In this document: positions 52,626 through 64,000 of the stretch, in pieces
Position numbering within the stretch: position 1 is the stretch's first letter
How the letters are laid out: every line of letters starts with the position of its first letter
From: Falciphora oryzae
Taxonomy: Eukaryota; Ascomycota; Sordariomycetes; Magnaporthales; Magnaporthaceae
DNA length: 64,000 nucleotides
Direction: 5' to 3'
Assembly (NCBI GenBank): GCA_000733355.1
Contig: JNVV01000037.1
Coordinates: forward strand, 87,767-151,766
Position numbers and translations under genes: made by a program
The notes under the pieces: model-generated
Databases searched by the model: none
The model's input: the letters and a program-made list of their open reading frames with translations, nothing else
What the model was told of the DNA's origin: nothing

Positions 52626-53801
52626 GTTCGGTAGCGTGTGGTGGTGGCGCTTGGTTGTTTTATTTGGGGGACTGCGCGAAGGCGCTGAAGCGGGGGAGGG
52701 AAAGGGATGTCGGAGGGGCGGTCAACAGCGGGATATACGGGATGCCCGGCCTGGCGAGTGGCCTAGAGGCGGTTGTTGTTTACAGTTGTTGCTGTCGTCT
52801 TGTATGTGTTTTTATCTGCCTTTCCTTTCTTATTTTCTGTCCCCCCACGGGGTTGGTGGACCGTCACCGAATGAGCGTGGAATAATGCCACGCTGCTCCT
52901 TAGGAAGACCCTGGTCGAATGACCTCCCTCTAGTCGGCCGCTAGGGGCACCGCGGGACCGTGGGCGGCGTGCGGAGGTCGGCGGTTGGACGATGGCCCGT
53001 GAATGCTGAGGAGGTTTCGTGGATTTCGTGGCCTNNNNNNNNNNNNNNNNNNNNNNNNNNNNNNNNNNNNNNNNNNNNNNNNNNNNNNNNNNNNNNNNNN
53101 NNNNNNNNNNNNNNNNNNNNNNNNNNNNNNNNNNNNNNNNNNNNNNNNNNNNNNTCGGCGGTTGGACGATGGCCCGTGAATGCTGAGGAGGTTTCGTGGA
53201 TTTCGTGGCCTCTTTTTTTTTTTTTTTTTTCCTGCCTCTTGGTTCGATGTCTCAGGTCGATCGGAAAGGTGGGAAACTGAATTCCAGCGGGGTTGACAAG
53301 CAATTAACAGCCCCCTCGCTTGTCGTCTCTGCCTCAATGTCTTCAGCCTGGCCCGCTCGATTGCAGTGCAGCGGCGCAAAGGTTCGTGGTGTTTCGGCGA
53401 CGTGGTTGAAGAAGCTCGACGACGGAGCCTCGCACCGAGTCAACAGCCTGCGCTCGCCGCTGTGGACAGCTTCCAGAACTGAGTGAACTCGAGTGGGGGC
53501 GCCGCAGCCGAAGCTTCTCATTGGCAGCCCCAGACTCGCGGGTCAGCCCGGACGATGCTTAGTCACCGTCGTGCCGATTGGTAGCGACGTCGCGTTCATC
53601 GATTCTATTCAGAAGGTGCATGGATGAAAATTGGGTGTTCCACCGTTGGGCCTCAAGACCTGTCCCATTTTTGCTCGCTTTTGACCGCACATCGACGTGT
53701 GCAAGCGACTGCAGCGTCCGGAAGTCTCGTGGCGTATACAGTCTACACGAATCCGTCTATAATTATTCAAGCCGAGGTGGTCATCAGTCGGATAACATAC
53801 A
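52626..53801. other. divergent intergenic region with assembly gap
   Basis: Shared upstream region of the DnaJ and Aim19-like genes, broken by 120 N (53035-53154). The 57 bases on either side of the gap (52978-53034 and 53155-53211) are identical, so the two contig ends probably overlap and the gap may not exist. Confidence 0.8.
53035..53154. other. assembly gap (120 N) between identical 57-bp ends
   Basis: 52978-53034 equals 53155-53211 base for base, immediately before and after the Ns. Confidence 0.95.
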
Positions 53802-54322
53802 ATGGCCATATTCACATCCTCACCCGAGCCCCCGCGCTCTGTCGTCTCGCAGCTCGAAGCATGGGGCAGTACGTCCACCTCACAACTCTTTCTATCCAAA
53901 CGGGAAAGCTCACAACTCACGACTCACAACCCACCCCACCCAAAACAGCCTCCTCCATGCCCTCAATGGGCCTGGCAACCCTCGTAACAGCGCTGCACTT
54001 CCGCCCCTTCCAGCCCCTACCCATGGCCTTCGTGCCCGTCCTGGTCTTCAACAGCTACCTCTCCCTGGCCGGCTGGGCCATCGACGGCGCGGGGCTGACG
54101 GCCGCCTGGAGCGGCATGTACGCCCTGCTGGCCCTCCGCCGGCGGCCCGCGTCCCTGCGGTCCAAGTTCACGGCGAGGGGCCTCGTCCGGGGCGCCGCCA
54201 TCGGGCTCGGCGCGGCAAACACGGTCGCGGGCGGCTGGGTCTACTTCACGGGCGACCGGCAGAAGGAGAAAGCCGAGAGGGTGGCGCGGAACAGGTGGGG
54301 TGCGTTCGGCAAGGAGAAGTAG
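53802..54322 (+). CDS. small membrane protein, Aim19-like
   Basis: Two exons: 53802-53868 and 53949-54322, with an 80-nt intron GTACGT..AACAG, 441 nt and 146 residues. The start MAIFTSSPEPPRS leads into a compact body with three to four hydrophobic stretches (MGLATLVTALHF, MAFVPVLVFNSYLSLAGW, AAWSGMYALLAL, RGAAIGLGAANTVAGGWVYF) and a basic C-terminus (KAERVARNRWG). Length and pattern resemble the fungal Aim19 family of mitochondrial membrane proteins; this is recollection, not a search. A longer open frame starting upstream reads through the intron and is less likely. Confidence 0.72.
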
Positions 54323-55426
54323 AACAACAAAAAAAGTAAAATAAACCAAAAACAAGATGGATGGATATGATGTAGTGGCGACGTAATAATGCATCATGAG
54401 TAAATAGAAACGACAGAAAAATGAATAATACATGAAAAAATACCGGCCATGTTCAGACGACGGCAGGACCCATGTTGGGGGTTGCGCCCTGGTCGAGTCT
54501 GAGATGGCGCCAAGGCGGCTTCATGCAAAACGCTTGGCTGTGCGGCTCCGACGCCCGCCAGAAGGGGTGCCCGTCACGATGCCCTGCCGTCTGCGCCCGA
54601 GCCCGGAGCTGCGCGGAAAGGAAAATCCACCCCCAAGACAAAGGTGGATTATACACGGACGTCGCTTGTGGCATTTGATACCACCTGGAATACCACCACT
54701 GCGGGAAGCAAAGTCGCTCAAGTTTCACCTTTCAGCATATTGAGACAGTGGCAATAGAGTGATGCTGTCGTGAGAGGCTCTTAATCCACCGCCTCTAGTC
54801 TATTTTTTCTGTATGTTTCGACATGGTAGTACATTGGGGGGAAGGGGCATCGACTTCTTGCTTAGGGGAATAGTTGCTCGACTTGGGGAAAATATTGAAA
54901 GACCTGGTGGCATATCACGAGCTGACCAGAGGCTGGGGTGCTAATAAAAACAAGAGAACCAAAAACGAGTCCATAGAGTCCCGACGGCGACAAAAAGCAA
55001 AAAGGCAAAAAAGAAAAGCAGCACGCAATAACAAACTGCCGACCCAAGTTACAACTCCGGGAGACGTCTCAGCTCTTGATGGTCTCCTCTTTATCCATCT
55101 AAAAAGGCACCTCGCTTTCACTCCGCATCTTCTGGAGCGTGCCCAAACGATTCTCACTATCTTCCCAATGTTGCTTTCTGGGTTTAGCTCCCTTCTCAAA
55201 CGCTCGGGCTTTTGATTGTAGCCAGTGGTGCGAATTCTGCAAAATGCTGTGGGGGCCGGGGTAGCTAGCACATGCCGCTAGGCCAATCCCCAAGGGAGAT
55301 GGGCATTCGCTGGCGCCAGCAGTAAAAAGGATGAAAAGAGAAGCGTTTTGGCGCAAAACGGGGCTTTGAACAAAGGAAAGGGGTAGAAAAGATATATGTG
55401 CAGTGGACAAGTCGATGCTTGTTGGC
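54323..55426. other. convergent intergenic region, no gene seen
   Basis: 1.1 kb of 3' flanks. No protein-like frame or RNA gene. Confidence 0.65.
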
Positions 55427-56509
55427 TCATCGTATGTCGACAAAGTGATCCCGCGGGTGCCATGCAAAACTTGAGCTCGGGGTGAGGCAAACGGCTAGGA
55501 CGAAGACGGTGAACAATGCCGCTCGAACGAAACACCACGTCTGCAGCGCCAGTGGTGATTTGCGGGTGAACATGGACGATGAGATGTTGGCCGACTCGAA
55601 GGCGGTGATGTACCGGATATCGCACTCGCGCTCCTTGGGAGACGCGAAGGACTTGTACTCGTCCAGGATTGACGAGAGCTCCCAGCCCGTGACCTTCCGA
55701 ACGACTCCGACGACGCAGCCAGTCCGGTGCTTGCCGTGGTTGCAGTGGATCAGCATGGGGTGGTTCTTCCGGTCGAGGACGAGGCGGAGAATGGCCTGCA
55801 TCGTCTTGACCGGTATGTCCTCCTTCTTGGTTCCCTTCATCTCGAAGATGTGGTGCTTGATGCCGTTGGCTCGAAGGAATGACCGATAGCCCTTGGGGAG
55901 CTCCTTGTTGACCAGCGTCCTAATCCGAACGGGTTAGCACGCGTGCTCAAAGGGCTATCACTTGGAGGTGGGGGATGTATCTTACACTACCGTCCGCAGT
56001 TGCAGGCCCTCAACAAAGGCAAAGTCCTCCGGCTGGGGATAGCCACAGCGGTAGACGCCGGGGACAATAACCCCAAAGTTGGTGGGCCTGCCGGTCAAGG
56101 GCAGCGAGGCCTTATGCAGGCCAGCCTCGAGGGGGACGCCTTGGTTGTAGTAGTCCTTGACGGGGTCGAGCGGCAGCAGCTTGCCGTCTTCGTTCCAGCT
56201 CAGCGGCTCCGTGGGGTCGGCCCACGCGTCGAATGACATGCGATCCGGGAAGACGGCCGTGGTGGCCGTGGACGACGAGGACGGATATATCTCGGAGCTA
56301 ACAGCCGTTTTGCTGCTGGAAGTCGAGCCTCTTCTTTCCATGGCTTCGGGGATGAAATAGTCTTCGCAACTCGAGTTCCTCTTGGATTGGCGTCCTGCAC
56401 CCTTGTGGTCGGCACCCTCCTCGGTCTGGGCCCGAACGCTCCTCTTGGACACGGTTTGTCCCGCAGCCTCCATCTCTTCGTTGGGTCCAGGGAAACCAGC
56501 TATCGGCAT
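55427..56509 (-). CDS. SIW14: Siw14/OCA-type dual-specificity (inositol pyrophosphate) phosphatase
   Basis: Two exons: 55986-56509 and 55427-55919, with a 66-nt intron, 1017 nt and 338 residues from the ATG of MPIAGFPGPNEEME. The N-terminal 130 residues are disordered and Ser-rich. The PFA-DSP domain begins near NFGVIVPGVYRCGYPQ, continues RTVVTLVNKELPKGYRSF, and has the catalytic P-loop HCNHGKHRTG with Cys and Arg in place. Family members cleave the 5-beta-phosphate of inositol pyrophosphates. The C-terminus is unusual in ending with a hydrophobic stretch (FVRAALFTVFVLAVCL) that could be a tail anchor. An earlier frame start at 56644 is open but not supported. Confidence 0.88.
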
Positions 56510-59500
56510 CGGGGAGAGTAGTTGGAGAGAGAATATAGGTAGAGCCAGCCGAGTCTCTATGACGAGCAGCAAGACGAGCTGGGTGGTGGGATCGTAGGCG
56601 CAGTTGAGGATGGAGCGGTCGGTCCGGTCTGGTGCTAGGCACACCGGGGAGGGCCAGGTGGTGGTGCTCAGAGAGCACCAGCGTTGAACTGATTACAGAG
56701 TCCACGGATCATTTTGTCGATGGAATGGTCGGTGGAAACGGAGAATGAAGAAGGTTGGAAGCGCACACGAAAGCGAAGCGAGCCAAACCGTATGTCGAGG
56801 GGGTGGGAGATGGGGGTGTTTTGTGGGAAGACTGGAGGAGGACGTGCGCCTTGTGGGTTGAGGTGGGTGCAGAGGGAAGAGGGAAAGGGCCGCTGCCAGC
56901 GAAAATTATAATACGTTCAACTAATGGGTTTCGATCAGCGACAGATCGACCCAACAGCTGGCAGCACACGGCGCTACCAGGAGGCGTGTTTGTGTGGCTG
57001 CTCTTTCTGCATCTGTTATTATTTTCCCAACTTTTTTTTCTTCCTTTTTTTTCCTGTCCTTTCTTCCGCCCTTGTGGGGTGCCGGCTGCAGCCCCAGTTG
57101 CCCCGTCGGCCGGGTTCGCGTGGGGGACAGGTTGCCAAGGGTCCCCCGGTTTCCGAGCTTCGTTGCGGTGACCGGAACTTGAACGGGAACTCACTCAACC
57201 AGAGGCCCTGCTCAGTGCTGATCGATTCGACCCCAGTGGCTGCCAATTGACTCGAAACGACCTGGGGGCGGTGGAAGCTAATAATGTTCAATGGACTGAA
57301 CGAGGCGTGCACAGCAAGCGTCGAGAACAACAGCGCTGCTGCACGACGACCCAGTGCGGGCTGGCCAGGGCGGGTAGTGGCGCAATAACGACGAAGCATG
57401 AGTGGCCGAGGCCAAGAGCGGGCAGGCAAGGTTGCAGGGCGGGCTGGTTGAGTTCAGGGCGAGCTGAAGGCTGGCTTTCGAGGCACAGGGGGGCAAAAAA
57501 AAAAAAGGACCGGAAAAGCAGCACCCAGAATGCACGCGTGACACTGACCAGGGGGGATTGGTTGGGTTTTGATTGATTACATTGATTACAACGCTGAGTG
57601 ACTGGCCGGCTGCGCGGATTGGATGCGCGGCGAGGCAGGCGGTCGCGTGTGCCTGCATCCAATCTTTCCTGCTGGCTGGCCTGGAACCTCGCGGCTTTGC
57701 ACTGCAGCAGCTGGACGCGGGCGTCGTGGAGTCGGCAGGCTGCACCTGCCCCAAACGAGCCACCGACGCCCGTCTTCTTATTCGAGCAAGAGGTGGCGTG
57801 GTGGTGACAACCCTGACGACCACGCCAAAAAGGGCGATTGGGGGTGCGGGGCCCCAGCGGGAACTTTCACCGTCAAAATGGAGCCCATCGGAACGCACTA
57901 AATCGGAACAAAGAGCCCGGTTGCATTGGCCGGCTGGATGTATCTTTTATTAGGTGTGGACAGCCGACAGCGACATCGAGGCTTTTTTGGGTCTCCGAAT
58001 GGAACCTGAACGCTCCTGGCAGCACAACTCTGCATCCATAATCCCATTCTGGCGGCGCGCAGCTGTGCCAGCACAAAGCAAATGACAGAATAGGCACACA
58101 GCGGCACTCAACACACTGTCGCCAAAGAGGACTCAATCCTCCTGATGCAACCCATCGGTGATTGCATTTCCATTCCCATAGCAGACCGGCTTGGTCCATC
58201 GATTGAGCCTGTCGCGGCGCCAAGGTTTGGCCCTGATCTCACCGGATGTCCCGGCCCCAGTGCAAAGCGCGCTAGACGTCATATCCGTGGGCCCTTTCGT
58301 TCGACCTCGCCGCAGGTTCTCGGGACTTCTACCTCTGCAGAAGAGGATGAAGGTGGGAGGCACCACGTTGGCACGAATAGGCACAATGCGTTGCAGCGCC
58401 GATCATCTCACATGAAACGGCCGATCGGCTTGCCATTCACTTGGTTACGTTTAAACATTCCCTGCGAGCCTGACCAACTGGGAATGCAGGACATGTATCG
58501 TACTTGGAAGTAAAAACAAACGCGCGTGCAAAACAGCTGGTACCTGGCAGTGCTGGCGTGCTGGCCAAGAGCAGAGAGACACGGGGCGCGGCGAGGGAGG
58601 CGCGCTAACGACCCGGGCGTCCGGGCGTCCCAGCCTATCCATTTGATAGGTCGCCAGAACGGAATACGTCAGTTGCAAAATCAGGCGACTCCTCGGAGCT
58701 AACACAGGCGTCACCGACCTCGGCACGGCCTGGGCTCTGAATTGCATCAATCAACTTGAGGAGGCACGCAAAAGAATAATGGGGCAAGTATCAGTGTTCC
58801 CAGACGCCCGTTTTGGCCTGGTGGCGTCTGACGTTGATCGGTTTGTTATACAGCAAGGATCCGGCTTTCGCCTAGACTTGTGTCGTCTTGTCAATTTACT
58901 CGCCTCTGGCTCCCCCTGACTTGGCGGTTCCAGTCCCTCAGTCTATTGAAACCAAATCTATTGTTACGACAATTTGATGTTGTATTTTGCCTGCCCGCCA
59001 GGACCCAAGCTAGAGGCACGGTGGCTTCCCCCTTTTTCCCGCTATGGAGGTTACCTAAACTCCAGGCGAATCGCCCAATAGTTCACCCTTGAGAGCACGA
59101 TCCATCCCCCGCCTCCTCTCCAACGCTATTCATCTTTCATCTCGGATCCATCCGCCCACAGATGTTTAGCAGCGAGGTCGGCACCTAGGCCGGCACGCAC
59201 GCGCGCAGGCAGCCTGCATGATTATCCCAGACCCAGGCCGCCCCAAAAGCCAACCACCCCACCACCACCTGCAACCGTCACCGCCCTGCTGGCCCGTTCG
59301 CAGCAGCAGCGAGTGACACGCCGCTGCGGTGCCACAGCGGCTGAGGAGCGGGACCGATGATTATGCGCCGCGGGCACAACCACAACAGCACGAAGCGTTC
59401 GTCGCCCCCTGGTGCTGGGGCGGCAACGGCCCGCATGCGCTGCTGCTGCTGGTAAAGAGGTTGCTGCTGCCGCTGCACGCGACCCTGCGACGGCGATCCT

Positions 59501-59644
59501 AGGTCTCGGTGAGGCCAGCACTGCCAGCCTACGTGTTCCGTCATATCCCTGTCGTGCCCTAGCCCGGTGCGTTGTTGGGGAGGCTCCTCCTCTGCTCGCC
59601 CGCTTGCCCGTCCGTCCGCCTTGCGGTCTGTTACGTGTGCGAAT

Positions 59645-59677
<33 letters not shown>

Positions 59678-60371
59678 CCTGGATGCCTGTGCCCTTGCTG
59701 ATTGGAAGGACCCTGGTCTTGGGCGCTTAGGTCCCCTTTCTGTCGACTACTTCTCGGTGAACAGGGTCAGTCGGTAGTCGATTGGATGAAGAAGGTCAAA
59801 CCACAACGGGGGTTGAGACAACACGGACGACTTTGGGTGCTTTTTCCGCCTTTGGTTACTGGTCACACGACAACCGACACCGAACGGATTAGAAGAAACG
59901 TCCAGGCTCTTCCTCCCGACACCCGCTGCTTCTCCGGAGGGTTGGGCAACCTTCTGCCTTCCATCCGGCTTGCTCTGAAACCTTAGGATAATTAGCATTG
60001 GCCTTCCGGCGGCACCACAAAAATTGCCTTTCCACAGTTGGCTACGAGCACCAACCAGGAGATCAAGTGTCATAGATGCTGGGAGGCACACGGGTATCAT
60101 AAACTTCTATCTAATCTAGGGCCGCGTACTCAAACAGAAAGACATACCGCCGTCGTCTCTGCGGCTGTTTATCAAAGGCTAATATTATACAAGGAACTGA
60201 TCCAGAGTCTACATACTGTATGCTTGGGCGCAGGGGGGAAATTATGTCCTAAACAAGCACGATAAGAAGGGGGAAAAGAAAGGCCGGTTTATCTCCCGTC
60301 GCTATGCACAAAAGTTATCCACAAAAAAGAGCCCATCCACGAGCTGCGTGGAATGAAAGGATACATAAAGG
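56510..60371. other. long gene-empty region
   Basis: 3.9 kb between the 5' end of the phosphatase gene and the 3' end of ima1. Open frames (for example 57278-57898 minus) are compositionally unlike protein. It contains a (GT)n repeat and several A/T runs. I see no tRNA or 5S gene. Confidence 0.6.
59651..59677. repeat. (GT)n microsatellite
   Basis: About 13 copies of GT, with further GT-rich bases on the 5' side. Confidence 0.95.
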
Positions 60372-62715
60372 TCAGCGTCGCACTTGGATGCCACCGCCCG
60401 TCAGCTTATGCTGCACCAGCGGCCCAAGGAACGCGTTCCACAGCTGGTGTAGTACCAGGATGGAGACGAACCAGTTGCCCTGCGCCCGGCAGGCCACAAG
60501 TCCTTGGTCCTCGATGTAGCACTTGAGCGCGATGCGGACCGCCACACCGAGCTCCACCAGCCCGATGACCGACCCGACGGCGGCCGTCAGGACCCAGGGT
60601 CGCCTGGTCGCCGTCGCCGTTGCCCAGAGCATCAGCCCCCTCAAGTTGTTGAGGCCGACCTTGGCCCACACGACGAGGCTCAGACAGCACACGCCCAGGG
60701 CGAGGTGCGAGCCGTACTCGGGCGGCACGAGCGTAGCGTAGCCCGGGATGAGCAGCACAGCCGAGACAACGAGCAGGGCCATGTCAGACGAGCTGCCCCA
60801 ACGAGCTGGAGGTGAGGCTGGGCGCGAGCTTCCCGCTCCCGCTCCTGATCCTCTCCGGTCCCCACCCATCCGGGCCTGGCTGGGGCTGATGGAAAAGGCC
60901 TGGCCGAAGAGGTCCGACAGCGTGTTTCGTGGGTCGGTGCTGGTTTCAGCGAAGAATGAAGGCTCCTTGAAGGCTACGTCGTGTCGATCTTCGCCCGAGT
61001 CGGCCGGTTCCTGGCTGGAGAACCTGGGCCCGAAAACGGGGGCTCTCTCCTCCACTGGCGGCTGCTTCCGTAGTCGGGCGGCAGCCGGGGGGTTGAGCGC
61101 TCGCTGGGCGATGCTGGTAGGTGCTGGAGGTACTTTATACCAAAACTGGCGGCGGTCCCCACTCTCGGCGGGCGTCTGGCCAAAGCCGCGGAGGGGTTCT
61201 TCTGGCGAGCCGAACGAGTTGAAGGCGCGGTGCTTGGATTGTGTCGGCGTCCAGTCCATTTCCGTGTCATACTGGACGCTCTGAGGTTCCTGAGGAGCGG
61301 CGAACGGGTTCCTGCTGGGAGGCGTGGCTGGCTCTCTTGCAAACCCATTGCTCTGCTGCCCCCAGAGGAGACGCCGCGTGGCGCTCGACGGACTCGGATA
61401 CCGGCCAGTATACCTGGCCGCAGAATTTGAGGGCTGAGTACTTGGGCTAGGGCTGAGGTCTGGAGCAGGCGTAGATGGGGTCCCCAGGACATCGTCCAGT
61501 ATTTCAGACATGCTGGCGGGCTCATTCCCGCGTGCTCGCTGCGGGGTGGACTCTGACATCACAAGGGACTTTTTGGGTGCCGATGCGAATAGAGGGGTTG
61601 TGTCTGTCCGGATTGCGCCAAGGGAAAGCCTGGAGATCTGTCTTTTGTTAGACTGATACGTCGATATATGCGGGAGTAAGGATAGGTTGGCCTACAAAAA
61701 ACACAAAACCAAGCATGAAAGCGTGCGCCGCCAGCTGGGTCGGCACCTCAGACGCCTCTTGAGCGGAGATGTTCGGGATCCCGAGGGCGAGAATTCGCAA
61801 CAGCATGATGATGGCTTGGTACGTATACCACGTCGAGAATCCCAACAGGTGCTTTGTAAACCCGCGGATCGTTTGCACCAGAAACGGATTCCACCAAATG
61901 CTAGCCGCAGTGACCGTGATGCTCCATTTCATCAACCGCTCTGGGCCCGGCAGCACCACGAAGAACCTGCCCACGATCGCGTCTAGAATCCAGCGACCCC
62001 AGACGCTGCCCAAGAACGACACCTGGTACTGGCCGACAAGCTCCCGCATGATGGACGCGTGCCAGAGCGCCTGCAGCACGAACCCGGCGAGCCACAGGTA
62101 CCGGCCGAGGGCGCCGACCGCCCCGAGGAGGCTCGTCGCCGCGGTGGGCGTGCGCTCCTGCCTGCTGCGGTCGATCATGCGGCGGAGGTGGTCCGTCTTG
62201 GCCGTGTACCCAGCCTTTGCTATGCGCTGGAGCACCTTGGGCTCGCACTGCGCGCAGACCTGGGGGTACTGCTTCTCGAGGCCCTTGCGGTACCTGTAGA
62301 AGTTGCGCTCCCGCTCCTCGTACTCGGGGTCGTCAGGGTCGTCGGGGAGGTACTGCGCCAGAGAGCTCGTGAATATGCGCTGGTTCTTGAGGCATGTGGC
62401 GCAAAAGACGCCGCTCGATGGCTCGGACACGGGACTGGCGAAGCTCGGCTTCGAGTCTGACTTGATGGATGCGGCCGTGGCCTCGAGGGGAGGATCCGTA
62501 ATCTCCCCATTCTGTGATTTGCATGAGCATGTTAGATCACATCAGTCTGGCTTTCCTAGAATGGGCTGTAGCGGCAGCACTCTTACCTCGTCTAGGTAGT
62601 TTGTCGCATCGCAGCTGGGGCAGTCAAAGTGACGGACGCTGCCATCGTTGCGGGTAGACGTCTTCCGCCCGCAGTAGAAGCAGGTGAGGTATCGTGACCG
62701 CCGGAGGGTTGGCAT
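60372..62715 (-). CDS. ima1: inner nuclear membrane protein Ima1
   Basis: Three exons: 62587-62715, 61696-62511 and 60372-61637, totalling 2211 nt and 736 residues. The N-terminal Ima1/NET5 zinc-binding domain shows RYLTCFYCGRKT, FDCPSCDATNYLDE and, after the first intron, NGEITDPP, VFCATC and CAQCEP. Four or so membrane segments follow in exon 2 (LGRYLWLAGFVLQALWH, SITVTAASIWWNPFLV, AIIMLLRILALGI). After a long disordered nucleoplasmic stretch there are further hydrophobic segments near the C-terminus (ALLVVSAVLLIPGYATLV, GVCCLSLVVWAKV). In fission yeast Ima1 tethers heterochromatin and centromeres at the nuclear envelope. The exon-2 donor (TTT|GTAGGC) is weak but keeps the frame. An extra 12 residues could be gained by starting at 62751. 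Confidence 0.92.
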
Positions 62716-63224
62716 GGCGGCTAAAGGCGCAAAATCATCGCAGGGAAACAAAGATGCCGATGATTCCGCCTTAATGGCCTGCGGTTTGCCTTGTTCATGA
62801 GGCTTTCTGGTGTCTGTGGCGATGTTGACATCAGTCGGCGCTCAGCCCAAAACATTGAAATCGATGAGACCAATCGCGAAGATGCCTGCCGGCTCGCATG
62901 CGCAGCCCCACCTGTGTGTGGGTCGACCAGCTTGACGGGTCGCAAGCTCTCAGGAGAAGTCGCCAGCTTCATCCATCGAACGGATTGCATTGCTTCGACT
63001 GAGGGGTGACATGAGCAAAGAATGCGACAACCTTCAGAGCCCAGCTCATTCTAGGGCTGTACCTAAGGCCACCAAAAAGGGAAGCCGGCCTGCGTTCGCA
63101 TAATATGGCAGCGCCAAAGACGGTCGCAGCCATGACTGGTCGAGCTGAGAAAAGCTCTCTCAGCGGTAAGTTGCTTGAGGTTCGGGAGACTGACAGCTGA
63201 ACGCCCCGCCAAATAAATCCATAG
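62716..63224. promoter_or_regulatory. divergent promoter region of ima1 and ALG14
   Basis: 509 bp between two divergent ATGs. No conserved element recognised. Confidence 0.55.
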
Positions 63225-64000
63225 ATGCTGACCTCCCACGACGTCATTTCTGAAGACCGTCATGATGTCGCTGGCAGCCGCCAAAAGCCATTGACTGAGG
63301 ATGATTTAAACATCGTTGACGCACTTGGAGACAATGATATTCGCTACTATGTCTCGGCCATCGTTGGGGCTTTGGCTTTCTTGGCTTCAAGCGCAATGCT
63401 TGTCCCGCTCTACATCTTGATCTCGATCATCGTTATGATTGCCATTGCCGGAGTCACTTTCATTGTGGTATGTCTCTTCGAGGGTCCCCCATGGAAAGGG
63501 ACAACCTGCCAATTGACCACTCTAACCTCCTAAATAGTGCCGCCACGTATCGTTGACCCGGGAGAGGACTCGACAGAAAGGCCCCCTGTGGGCAGCCAGC
63601 ACAGGCCCCAGCACGCCCGGCACGGAGCACCTGCCCGCCGTGTACTACACCTACATCCTCGGCTCGGGCGGTCACACGGGCGAGATCTCCGAGTTCATCA
63701 AGCGCAGCTACGAGGGCCGCGAGAACCTGCACCGCAGGTACATCATCACGTCGGGCGACACCCACTCCCCGAACGTCGTGGCCAAGCTCGAGACGCTCAT
63801 CCGCGACACCGCCCGCGGCCAGCCGACAGGCACCTGGGATGTCGTCCGCGTCGCGCGCGCCCGCAATATTCACCAGCCGCTGTGGACCGCCTGGTACACG
63901 TCCCTGCTCAGTGCCCTCTCCATCGTCAACGCGCTCGTCAAGGAGCCGTGCAACCGCCCGAGAACGCAGTTCGGGGCAGATTTCCGCTACCCCCATGTCA
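63225..64000 (+). CDS. ALG14: ALG14, UDP-GlcNAc transferase membrane subunit (5' part)
   Basis: Exon 1 63225-63467 and exon 2 from 63538 to beyond the window end, with a 70-nt intron (GTATGT..AATAG, branch-like CTAAC). Exon 1 encodes a hydrophilic head and two hydrophobic segments (YYVSAIVGALAFLASSAML, YILISIIVMIAIAGVTFIV) that anchor the protein in the ER. Exon 2 enters the GT-B Rossmann half: YILGSGGHTGEISEFIKRSY, then YIITSGDTHS. Alg14 recruits the catalytic subunit Alg13 to the cytosolic ER face for the second step of N-glycan lipid-linked oligosaccharide synthesis. The 3' end is outside the window. Confidence 0.93.

Noticed and set aside
57278..57898. 206-codon open frame on the minus strand
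   Set aside because: Ser/Pro/Arg-rich without structure, interrupted by homopolymers; no sign of selection as protein.

Overview
The window is nuclear DNA of a filamentous ascomycete, most likely a Sordariomycete and possibly Magnaporthales. Genes are split by short (65-210 nt) GT..AG introns with CTAAC/CTGAC-like branch sites, G+C is high in coding third positions, and A/T homopolymer runs are frequent between genes. Fungus-specific families are present (HR-PKS, HET, DUF3716, Prm1, bifunctional tryptophan synthase). The order assignment is an inference that rests mainly on a 1.86-kb pogo element with 43-bp terminal repeats that resembles Pot2. The assembly is draft quality, with N gaps at 30193-30424 and 53035-53154.

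Left third (1-19 kb): a graveyard of accessory genes. A complete pogo/Fot1-type DNA transposon (179-2036) carries five in-frame nonsense codons of the kind RIP makes. A probable solo LTR follows. Then comes a 7.6-kb highly reducing polyketide synthase on the minus strand (2616-10268) with all domains recognisable but two frameshifts and one stop. After a gene-empty stretch with a degenerate 5S rRNA-like sequence lie the tail of a membrane protein with a stop, a multiply frameshifted HET-domain gene, a second PKS reduced to DH and ACP scraps, a frameshifted NOR-1-like SDR, and a third ACP scrap whose phosphopantetheine serine is gone. No intact protein-coding gene was found here.

Right two thirds (21-64 kb): intact, mostly conserved genes. 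In order: prm1 (+), tryptophan synthase (+), mitochondrial ribosomal protein bL28m (-), a conserved coiled-coil protein with an N gap (+), mitochondrial aspartate aminotransferase (-), a C2H2/DUF3716/cupin-like protein (-), a 1665-aa multidomain redox protein (+), an orphan gene with 24-aa repeats (+), a triple-KH RNA-binding protein (+), tRNA-Ser(AGA) (-), an ER-type DnaJ protein (-), a small Aim19-like membrane protein (+), a Siw14-type phosphatase (-), the inner nuclear membrane protein Ima1 (-), and the 5' part of ALG14 (+). For every multi-exon gene that is complete in the window I worked out exon borders by hand, and the spliced lengths are whole numbers of codons.

The most remarkable gene is at 38684-43932. 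It fuses an indoleamine-2,3-dioxygenase-like haem domain to an NADPH/FAD reductase module of the cytochrome-P450-reductase type that has no FMN domain, and then to a cytochrome b5 domain. In mammals IDO is thought to be kept reduced by cytochrome b5 and P450 reductase acting as separate proteins, so this single chain looks like a self-sufficient dioxygenase-type haem enzyme. The two amino-acid metabolism genes (tryptophan synthase, aspartate aminotransferase) each carry a TGACTCA site about 165 bp upstream of the ATG, which suggests shared cross-pathway (CPC1/GCN4) control.
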